Source: CAYTQK01 sp964439745
GTDB lineage: Bacteria > Desulfobacterota > Desulfobacteria > Desulfobacterales > Desulfosudaceae
Direction: 5' to 3'
DNA length: 7,935 nucleotides
Assembly: GCA_964439745.1 (NCBI GenBank)
Contig: CAYTQK010000155.1
Coordinates: 1-7,935 of the forward strand
In this document: piece by piece, positions 1 to 6,700 of the stretch
Position numbering within the stretch: position 1 is the first letter of the stretch
How the letters are laid out: every line of letters starts with the position of its first letter
Notes under the pieces: model-generated
The model's database searches: none
Told to the model about the DNA's origin: nothing
What the model saw: the letters and a program-made list of their open reading frames with translations, nothing else
Translations under genes and position numbers: made by a program

Positions 1-1234
1 ACAACCAGGCATCATGCCAGCGGGCTGCGGGGGCCAAAATGCCCGCCGGGTAAGCGGATTTATGTTTCACGTGATCCAGGGAAGGGTCCGAGGTCAGCAT
101 GGACGCCTCCCCCGGACCGGCCGTGTGTAAATCAATCAAAACGGTGATTTCGTTTTTTTTCAAAACGGCCGCGGCCGCGGTTTCCGCGGCCGGTCCGCAG
201 ACCCGGCCTGCGGCCACCAGCCGGACGTCGTCAAAGAAAATTTCCAGGCAGTCCGGGTCGAATTCCGCCCCGGATCTGCCCACTGCCGCGGCAATCCGAC
301 CCCAGTTGGCGTCCTCGCCGAAAAAAGCGGTCTTGACCAGGGTCGAACCGGCCACGGTCTCAGCCGCCAGCATGGCCTCTTTCCGGGTGCGGGCACCCCG
401 CACGCGGACGTCAATCAGCTTGGTGGCGCCTTCGCCGTCTTTTACCATCAAGCGGGCCAGGCGGTCCAGGATTCCGGTCAGGACGTCCGTAAACCGATCC
501 CGGTCGGCATCGGTTTCCAGCACGGTGCCGGAGACGCCGTTGGCCAGCAGGATAACGGTGTCATTGGTGCTGGTATCGCCGTCCACGGTGATGCGGTTGA
601 AGGTCCGGTTCACCGCCCGGCCCAGGCCTTCTGACAGCACATCCGGCGGAGCCTGGATGTCCGAGCACACGAAACAGAGCATGGTGGCCATGTCCGGCCG
701 GATCATGCCGGCCCCCTTGGCGGCGGCGGCGATGGTAAACGTTCCGCCGTCCGGCAGGGATTCCGAAACGGCCGCGGTTTTGGCAAAGCGGTCGGTGGTC
801 ATGATGCTGGCGGCAAAGTCGGTAAAACCAGTCGGGGAGAGGGCCTGGACCGCGGCCGGCAGGGCGCTGGCAATGGTCTGCATGGGCAGGGGCACGCCGA
901 TGACGCCGGTGGAGGCGACCAGCACCTCGTCTTCGGCGATATCCAGCTCCGCGGCTGTGCGCCGGGTCATCTCCCGGGCGTCGGCCATGCCCTGCGGGCC
1001 GTTGCAGCAGTTGGCGTTGCCGCTGTTGACCACTACGGCCCGGGCCCTTCCCTGCCGGATGCGCTCGGCGTCCAGCAGTACCGGCGCCGCCTTGACGCGG
1101 TTACTGGTAAACACCGCCGCCGCGCTGGCCGGGGTGGGGGAATAAATCAGGCCCAGGTCCTGGTTGCCTTTTTCTTTTTTGAGGCCGGCCGCGATTCCGC
1201 TCCATTGAAATCCGGGGCATGTCTCATCGGTCAT
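1..1234 (-). CDS. argJ: ArgJ: glutamate/ornithine N-acetyltransferase (C-terminus cut by window edge)
   Basis: ArgJ moves the acetyl group from N-acetylornithine to glutamate, recycling N-acetylglutamate in cytoplasmic arginine biosynthesis; some members also use acetyl-CoA. Read from the ATG at 1234, it shows the family motifs in order: VVNSGNANCC near the N-terminus, KGAGMIRPDMATML at residues 173-186, DGDTSTND at 218-225, DGEGATK, and KTAFFGEDANWGRI with GED at 306-308. In the family the precursor cleaves itself between Ala and Thr of the ATML motif, so Thr184 should become the nucleophile of the beta chain. A GGAGG ribosome binding site lies six bases before the start. The family usually ends soon after a sequence like DYVRINA-Y. 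Here the equivalent is DHVKHKSAY, ending at residue 395, and the frame stays open for at least 16 more residues to the edge, so the stop is not seen. An A8 run lies at residues 359-361, but the reading frame after it is still ArgJ-like. Family assignment is firm; one or two enzymatic activities cannot be told from sequence. Confidence 0.95.
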   Translation of the reverse strand, partial: MTDETCPGFQWSGIAAGLKKEKGNQDLGLIYSPTPASAAAVFTSNRVKAAPVLLDAERIRQGRARAVVVNSGNANCCNGPQGMADAREMTRRTAAELDIAEDEVLVASTGVIGVPLPMQTIASALPAAVQALSPTGFTDFAASIMTTDRFAKTAAVSESLPDGGTFTIAAAAKGAGMIRPDMATMLCFVCSDIQAPPDVLSEGLGRAVNRTFNRITVDGDTSTNDTVILLANGVSGTVLETDADRDRFTDVLTGILDRLARLMVKDGEGATKLIDVRVRGARTRKEAMLAAETVAGSTLVKTAFFGEDANWGRIAAAVGRSGAEFDPDCLEIFFDDVRLVAAGRVCGPAAETAAAAVLKKNEITVLIDLHTAGPGEASMLTSDPSLDHVKHKSAYPAGILAPAARWHDAWL

Positions 1235-1240
1235 GGGATT

Positions 1241-1245
1241 CCTCC
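1241..1245 (-). promoter_or_regulatory. Ribosome binding site of argJ
   Basis: GGAGG on the minus strand, six bases before the ATG at 1234. It is the strongest Shine-Dalgarno match in the window and fixes the argJ start. Confidence 0.8.
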
Positions 1246-1267
1246 GGTAGTTGCACGCTGGTTATTC

Positions 1268-1295
1268 AATATCACAGGAGCACCGGACCGGTCCA
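1268..1295 (-). promoter_or_regulatory. Candidate argJ promoter
   Basis: On the minus strand, TGGACC (1290-1295) matches the -35 consensus at four of six bases. GATATT (1268-1273) matches the -10 at four of six and is preceded by TGT, an extended -10 feature. The spacer is 16 bases. Transcription would begin near 1261, giving a short leader that contains the ribosome binding site. The palindrome at 1285-1294 overlaps the -35. This is a by-eye match only. Confidence 0.3.
1285..1294. repeat. 10-bp perfect palindrome GGACCGGTCC
   Basis: GGACCGGTCC reads the same on both strands. It lies in the divergent promoter region, over the candidate argJ -35, in a position where a dimeric regulator could bind. 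No known operator was recognised, and a GC-rich 10-mer palindrome could occur by chance. Confidence 0.35.
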
Positions 1296-1327
1296 CTGAT
1301 ATTTACGGCGCCGATACCGTTCTGATA

Positions 1328-1357
1328 TTGCCAGCCGCTGCCTACCTGTGGTATATC
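1328..1357 (+). promoter_or_regulatory. Candidate promoter of the radical SAM gene
   Basis: TTGCCA (1328-1333) matches the -35 consensus at five of six bases. After an 18-base spacer, TATATC (1352-1357) matches the -10 at four of six. The start of transcription would fall near 1364, leaving a leader of about 58 bases. It is the best sigma70-type pair seen between the divergent genes on this strand. Confidence 0.35.
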
Positions 1358-1421
1358 AATGCTGTTAATCACCAAACCAGCCTGGATGCTGTAAGAACAT
1401 TCCAGACGGGGACAGACCGAG

Positions 1422-3221
1422 ATGGCCGTTGATTATTTTATCGTTTACAATCCGCTGACCTACAACCTGATGGACCTGATGCCGGCCAACGGGCTTTCCC
1501 CGCTGGATGTGATCTATTACCTGTCCGGTCGGCCGAGAAAAGCCATTACCGCGGATAATTTTCTGGAATTTATTGATTTCCAGTCCAGCCGCCAGCGTAT
1601 GACCATGGTCGACACCCTGGCCATTGAGATGTATTCGGCGGTGTATATTCAAAACCAGCTGGCCCGTCTGGCCAGGGATCACCGGGTGGTCATGCTGGAC
1701 GGCAAACGCAAAACATTCTCCCGGGTCATCCTGGATCATCAGCGTCCGCCGGCGGCGGTTTTCATCACCGCCATGAGCTCCAATTTCCCCGGCGCGGCTG
1801 CGGCCGCCATCGTTCTCAATCATGCCCGCATTCCCGTAGTCATCGGCGGCATCCATGTTTCCACCAGCCCGGGAGACGTGGACGATTTTATCCGGGCGCA
1901 TGTTCCCCATCCGGAATTGATTGCCATCGTCAAGGGCGCCGGTGACAGCACAGTCATCCAGGAAATTCTGGACGGACTGAAAGCCGGCGGGCCGCAGCCC
2001 GAGTATACCGGCTACAAGCTGATCGAAGACGGCGTCTGGGGCGATTTTCCCAACATCGAGCCGCTGGAGCCGCTCACGATCAACCTGCTGCATCGCCTGC
2101 CCTTTATTCGCTGGACACCCCTGCGGCACTTCCGCATTAATCCGGCGGCACCGCATACCGGCTGCCCTTTTTCCTGCAAGTTCTGCTCCATTTCCACCCT
2201 GCCCAAAAAACAGCGGGCCCTGCGCCTGCGGGACCCCGATGATTTTATCGCGGAATTGCTATCCGCCCAGGCGCAAGGGGTGGATTTTACCAACCGGTAT
2301 TTCTTTTTCACCCCGGATAACTTGCTGCTGGGCCGCAAACACCTGCTGACGATGCTGGATAAGATCATCGACAGTGAACTGTGCCTCAATTATGCCGTGC
2401 AGATTTCCATTGACGTGGCCAATGACGATGACCTGCTGCGCAGGATCCGGCGGTCCGGGGGTACCCATTTTTTTATCGGGCTGGAATCCCTGGACCTGCG
2501 CAACCTCAAACACATTAACAAGCACATCGTGGGCGATATTGAAAAAAGCGGTTTGTCTGTACCGGATTACTATCGGACCAAGATACGGAAAATCCACGCC
2601 CACGGCATTTCCATTCACAGTTCCTTTATATTCGGGCTGCCCTATGACTATTTCAATTCAGTTACCGACAATACCGGCATGGATGTGGCCCGGTTCTGCC
2701 TGAAGAATCGCATCGGGGTCCAGCCCAGCACCATCACCGATCTGCCGGGATCTGTTTTTTTTAATGAAAGTCAGGCCAACGGGGAGTATATTTATGGAAA
2801 AAAGGGCACCATGGATTATTTCGTTTCCCTGTGCGTTACCGATCTGGGGGAAACCAACCGGGTGCCGCCGGAGACGCTGCGCCGCAGCCCCCTGATCATC
2901 GCCGCCATGGTTTACGAGGCGACCCGCAAGATCGGATCGCCGGCGGCCGCTTTCAGGAATGCCGCCGCCATATTTGCGCGGTCTTTTTTGCACCCCACCA
3001 AAAACGGAGACGGGCTGAAGGTCAGGCAGCGATTCCTGGACGCGCTTTGCTCGGGCATTTCCCAGACTGCCGTCAGCCTGTACAAGGAGCAGGGGGATTC
3101 CCTGGTCATGTCCCGGAACGGGGTGCGGGGGATTATCGAGCGGCTCTATGACGAGGAAACCGATCCGGCGGTAAGGCGCGAATTTGGCGACTATGTCACC
3201 CGGTTCACGGAGAAACAATAA
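1422..3221 (+). CDS. Radical SAM protein with N-terminal cobalamin-binding-like domain
   Basis: A 599-residue enzyme of the B12-domain radical SAM class. Residues about 60-200 look like the Rossmann-type cobalamin-binding fold: a hydrophobic strand with TAMSSN, a helix, then VVIGGIHVSTSP with GGIH at 142-145, as in the usual GG-H-T loop. The classical DxHxxG cobalt-ligand motif is not seen, as in many radical SAM relatives. The 4Fe-4S motif CPFSCKFC places Cys248, Cys252 and Cys255 (CX3CX2C). FFIGLESLD at 351-358 and FGLP at 404-407 are later strands of the radical SAM barrel. The last 150 residues or so look helical and were not assigned; no SPASM cysteine cluster is seen. The start at 1422 has only a weak GGGGA nine bases upstream. 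The 58-codon gene follows after 20 bases and is probably in the same operon. Substrate and reaction (methylation, ring formation or other) cannot be told. Confidence 0.9.
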   Translation: MAVDYFIVYNPLTYNLMDLMPANGLSPLDVIYYLSGRPRKAITADNFLEFIDFQSSRQRMTMVDTLAIEMYSAVYIQNQLARLARDHRVVMLDGKRKTFSRVILDHQRPPAAVFITAMSSNFPGAAAAAIVLNHARIPVVIGGIHVSTSPGDVDDFIRAHVPHPELIAIVKGAGDSTVIQEILDGLKAGGPQPEYTGYKLIEDGVWGDFPNIEPLEPLTINLLHRLPFIRWTPLRHFRINPAAPHTGCPFSCKFCSISTLPKKQRALRLRDPDDFIAELLSAQAQGVDFTNRYFFFTPDNLLLGRKHLLTMLDKIIDSELCLNYAVQISIDVANDDDLLRRIRRSGGTHFFIGLESLDLRNLKHINKHIVGDIEKSGLSVPDYYRTKIRKIHAHGISIHSSFIFGLPYDYFNSVTDNTGMDVARFCLKNRIGVQPSTITDLPGSVFFNESQANGEYIYGKKGTMDYFVSLCVTDLGETNRVPPETLRRSPLIIAAMVYEATRKIGSPAAAFRNAAAIFARSFLHPTKNGDGLKVRQRFLDALCSGISQTAVSLYKEQGDSLVMSRNGVRGIIERLYDEETDPAVRREFGDYVTRFTEKQ

Positions 3222-3241
3222 GAAAAAGAGGCTGACGGGTA

Positions 3242-3418
3242 ATGAAAATAACACTTTCCAAGGAAACCAACAAAAACGGCGAAGTGGTTTCGGTCAAGGT
3301 TACTATTGAAAGGGACTCCGCCTATGAACGGCGACGTTTCGGCACCGAGGAGGAGGCCCGCAATTTTATCAAGCGGTTGAAGGAGTCCGAGGGCAGCGGG
3401 GCAGGGGGAAGCCCCTGA
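3242..3418 (+). CDS. Small basic protein of unknown function, 58 residues
   Basis: This short gene starts at ATG 3242, 20 bases after the radical SAM stop codon, with AAGAGG (3226-3231) ten bases upstream as its ribosome binding site. The protein begins MKITLSKETNKNGEVVSVKV. It has two probable beta strands (residues 14-22 and 26-33) and a helix (about 35-48, TEEEARNFIKRLKES), then a Gly/Ser-rich tail GSGAGGSP. Charged residues dominate, and there is no signal peptide or membrane segment. The strand-strand-helix pattern with FGTEEEA faintly recalls arm-type DNA-binding modules of phage integrases, but that is too weak to name it. Spacing and orientation suggest co-expression with the radical SAM enzyme. 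It could be an accessory protein, a peptide substrate or an unrelated small protein. The tail codons double as part of a terminator stem. Confidence 0.6.
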   Translation: MKITLSKETNKNGEVVSVKVTIERDSAYERRRFGTEEEARNFIKRLKESEGSGAGGSP

Positions 3419-3424
3419 GTTTTT
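3402..3424 (+). terminator. Rho-independent terminator overlapping the stop codon of the 58-codon gene
   Basis: CAGGGG (3402-3407) and CCCCTG (3412-3417) form a perfect 6-bp GC-rich stem with a GAAG loop. Two bases later comes a run of five T (3420-3424). The TGA stop at 3416-3418 lies within the 3' arm. It would end transcription of the radical SAM/58-codon unit and separate it from the dikinase gene. The stem and T-run are short, so efficiency may be moderate. Confidence 0.5.
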
Positions 3425-3593
3425 CGACCGGCAGGTAGCCTGCGTATCCGTTTGCTGGAGCCGCTTTACCGCCGGCGCGGCGGACAGGAATTCTATCGCC
3501 CGGCGCAGAAAGACAGTTTATAACCTTCTTTTCGCCGGTCTGACAAAAATGGAGGGAACATCTTTCTCTTTAATTTTTTGGTTTTATTGTCGA

Positions 3594-3599
3594 TATAAT
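3594..3599 (+). promoter_or_regulatory. Candidate -10 element for the dikinase gene
   Basis: A perfect TATAAT sits in an AT-rich stretch about 140 bases before the dikinase start. No good TTGACA-like element lies 16-18 bases upstream: the bases there are TAATTT. If used, transcription would start near 3606 and the inverted repeat at 3640-3668 would be in the untranslated leader. An activator or another sigma factor could compensate for the poor -35. Confidence 0.4.
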
Positions 3600-3639
3600 C
3601 CGGGTTTCCGGTTTGTTGTTACCGGCCGTTCTGAAATCA

Positions 3640-3668
3640 TCCGGCACCAGGCCGTCGAAGGTGCCGGA
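3640..3668 (+). repeat. 9-bp inverted repeat (hairpin) in the dikinase leader
   Basis: TCCGGCACC (3640-3648) pairs perfectly with GGTGCCGGA (3660-3668) around an 11-base loop. It lies 71 bases before the ATG at 3740 and about 35 bases after the presumed transcription start. No T-run follows, so it is not a simple terminator. It could be an operator for a dimeric repressor, or an mRNA hairpin affecting stability or translation. The similar flanks AATCATC and AATCATT are also noted. Confidence 0.5.
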
Positions 3669-3739
3669 ACAATCATTCTCTCCTGGGAAAACCGGCTGAT
3701 TCTGTTGCGAGATCAGCCCTTATCACTGTGACTGAAAAA

Positions 3740-6700
3740 ATGACCGTCAAATCAAAAGCACTGGAAGTCAACCTGGCCAGCTACCATGTTGATGTGGATA
3801 TCGAGGAACGCTACCTGGTCCTGCGGGAAGTCATGTCCAAGTATTACGGACTCCAGGAGCGGGTGGAAACGTTTTTGAAGGAATTGTCCCACCCCTACAA
3901 GAACTGGCAGTTCATTGTTCAGGAGGCCCGCACCTTTTCCCTGGACTACTTCCATCAGCTGCAGAATCATGAAAAAGGCGCCCGGGCTGCCGAACTCTAC
4001 GTGAACATCTTTGCCGGCGCCGTCAAGTCGGCCAAGCTGCCGGAGATCAAGAACAATGCCGCCGACAATCTCCTTCTTTTCCTGTCGCGCCTGTCCAGGG
4101 CGGAGGCGGCCTCTTTTCTCCCGGTTGTGCTCCAGGCCTTTGCCGCTGTCCATCGGCTGGAAGGGGATAATTTTTTTGCTTTTGTCAAAAGTTATTACCA
4201 GGTTCACACCGTGGCCCGCAACCTGCTCGGCAGCGCCGTCCTTGAGCGTGACGGTTTCGGGCCGGTCAATGCCCTGCTGATCAAGTATTATCAGCATGTC
4301 TACCGGTACTGGCGTCACGAAAAGGACTGCCTGAGCTGGTTTCACAAGGAAATCGAGGGAATCAATGATCTCGAACCGGATATCCTGGAACGGATCCAGG
4401 CCATCGTCAAGGACATTTCCCACAAGCAGATCAACCTGTTCGCGGGACAGTTGACCCGGATCGCCAACCGCGAGGATCCCGATCAGGCGGATACCTGCCG
4501 CATGCTTCTGGATCTGCCGGGGTATGATTTTTTCGTGTCCGCCTATCGACGGCTTCCCGGTGAACTGCTGCGGGCGGGCGGTACGGAATACAAGGGCAAT
4601 CGCTGGAAACTGCTGGCCCTGTTTCTGATTTTAAACACCCCCGGCCTGTCCGTGCTGCATGAAGAGTCCCTGCGGGACATCAATTCCACCCTGTCCAGCC
4701 TGATTTCCGGGGAAGAGCCCGCCAGAAGCCGGGAACTGATCAAGCGCACCTTTCAGATTCTCAAGGAAAAAACCAATCGCTTCCCCCATACCGCGCTGAA
4801 CTGCGTGCTGAATATCGGCAAGAATGTTTACAGCACGGACAATACCGACCTGATCAACTATTTTATCGACGCTGTCATCTTCCTGGGCTTTCATCCGCCC
4901 CAGGTGGAAGGAGTGGACAATGACTGGAAGATCAAGGCCAACCAGGCTCACCTGCAGAACATTCGCACCTGGCTGGAATTGATCGAACTGAACCCTCAGA
5001 AATCCACCCGGCTTCTTTCCGCCCTGATCATCCATCTTTCGGTCAGCGGGGTGCTCATCCGGGACACCGATCTTTTCCCCCGGGATATCACCACCCTTCT
5101 CAACAGCCAGATTTCACCGGTCTATAACCTGGTCAAGCAGCTGACCCGGCTGATGCCGGTTTTTTTCAATGACATTGGCGCCGAAGGCGTGCTCCGGGAT
5201 ATTTCCACGGAAATCGACGAGCTCTCGCACCGCAAGGACGCCCTGGTGCACTTTTTACGCAAGCAGGGCCATGTGGAGGGCAGCAACCGGCTCATCGCCT
5301 TCATGGAAGCGGCCATCAATTTCTGGCTGACCCGGGAAAAACCGGTCATCAAGCCCTATCTGCCCCCGGAGATGTACGACCAGATCGATGAAAACGGTCC
5401 CTACGTGACCGGCCTGCATACGGTTTTTCAATATTTCGCCGCGCACGGCATTAATCTGCCCCGGGGGCTGCTGGCCGCCGACAGCGACCGGATTGATGAA
5501 TTGTGCCGGCAGGTGCCGGACGTGGATGACCGTGATCGCCGGCGGGCCGCCCTGGCCGTGGCCTACTACAAGCTGCTGGATCAGAAATACAATATCGGCT
5601 TTACCGAGATCGACCATTATATCGCCCAGCTTGATACCAGCTGGTTTCCCGACATTACCATTTTAAAACAGGCCCTGGCGGAAGAAGAGCCCCGGAAACA
5701 GGCGGCCCGGCTGCTGGATTATCTCAAGTCTCTAAAAAAATTGATTCTTTCGGACAAGGAGTTTGAGGTACAGCAGAATATTTATGAAAAACGGCATATC
5801 ACCGTTGATATTCCTTCCATGTACGGCAGTTACCGTGAGACCAAGTTCGACGCCCTGGGCCTGTCCTTTCGCCTGGAAGCCCTGGTGAATGTGCTCTTTG
5901 AGGAGATCATCGACAATATTGATTTGAGCCTTATCACCAAGACCACCTTTTTTGAAATCTACGGCCGCTTAAAACTGCTGGTCCGGGCCCTGGCCCTGGA
6001 TGGTTTTTCCACCAAGGAGATCGCCCTGCAGCTGGACCTTTTGTCCCATGCCCTCAAGACGCACAGTTTTTCGTTTACCCAGTTTATTGACATCTTTAAA
6101 AAAATCGCCACCGCCGTTAAAAACATCATCAACGACCATTTTCACAATCCCCATGGCAAGAACATTGCCCGGATTATTCCCAGCCTGCCGACGGAGAGCT
6201 TCCTGGACAAGTACCTGCCTGAAACCGGTCCCGACGGCAGGGCGGTTCCGCTGGACCGGGAGAAGATGGTCCACCGGGTTTCCGAGATTTTTTTCCGGGA
6301 AAAAATCGCCCTCTCCCTGGGGCTGGCCCAGCTGGATCTCTTTTTGAGCCGCATTTTAAACGTGCTCTTTCATCAGCTCAGCCGCCTGCCCAAGGAACGG
6401 CTGGAGCGGCTGCTGAACTATGATCCGGCCCGGATCATCGCCCGCATCGACGAAAAGGAAAGCAGGAAATACGGCATCATCTACCTGGGCAACAAGGGGT
6501 TCAACCTCATCAGCCTGAAGGGCTGCGGCTGCCCCATTCCCCCGGGGTTCATCATCACCACCGAGGTGTTCAAGTGCCGCGAGATCATCGACAACTACCA
6601 GCCGGCCGATGATATCTTCCGGCAGTCCCTGCGGGAACATCTTTGCCGGCTGGAAGAAGAGAGCGGCAAGCTCTTTGGGAAGCCGGAAAATCCCCTGCTG

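Larger units (their letters stand above)
1267..1330. repeat. Three TGATATT elements in the divergent promoter region
   Basis: CAATATCA at 1267-1274 is the exact reverse complement of TGATATTG at 1323-1330. A further direct copy, CTGATATT, lies at 1296-1303 and matches 1322-1329 over eight bases, 26 bases apart. The left copy covers the candidate argJ -10 and the right copy covers the first bases of the candidate -35 of the radical SAM gene. This arrangement would suit shared control of the divergent pair. No regulator is identified. Confidence 0.35.
3425..3739. other. Intergenic region without a convincing gene
   Basis: About 315 bases between the terminator and the dikinase start. The left part is GC-rich with two small inverted repeats: GCAGG-tag-CCTGC at 3431-3443, and CCGCC-ggcgc-GGCGG at 3469-3483. 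From about 3540 to 3600 it becomes AT-rich and holds a consensus TATAAT. An inverted repeat follows at 3640-3668. A 60-codon open frame (3549-3731) crosses the region but looks fortuitous. No RNA gene was recognised. Confidence 0.6.

Noticed and set aside
153..160. Run of eight T (A8 in argJ) as a possible phase-variation or frameshift site
   Set aside because: The frame downstream of the run is still ArgJ-like, so no frameshift has occurred here. A single 8-mer run is weak evidence for slippage.
99..1145. 348-codon open frame on the plus strand opposite argJ
   Set aside because: Composition is the Ser/Arg/Ala-rich pattern of an antisense shadow, and the opposite strand carries all ArgJ motifs in frame.
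1262..1268. ATTCA half-site resembling an ArgR operator near argJ
   Set aside because: Only one half of the TGAAT-ATTCA dyad is present, so the match is no better than chance.
1205..1432. 75-codon plus-strand frame spanning the argJ start and the divergent promoters
   Set aside because: No ribosome binding site or recognisable protein features; it overlaps the 5' ends of both flanking genes and the likely promoter region.
1365..2156. 263-codon minus-strand frame within the radical SAM gene
   Set aside because: It lies opposite a gene with clear cobalamin-domain and radical SAM motifs, and its residue pattern is that of a shadow frame.
3469..3483. CCGCC-ggcgc-GGCGG inverted repeat as a terminator or attachment site
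   Set aside because: Only a 5-bp stem in locally GC-rich sequence, with no T-run and no mobile element or integrase nearby.
3549..3731. 60-codon frame before the dikinase, considered as a real small gene
   Set aside because: No ribosome binding site, AT-rich non-coding-like start, and it contains a perfect -10 element and an inverted repeat. Kept only as a low-interest finding because of the GTGA overlap.
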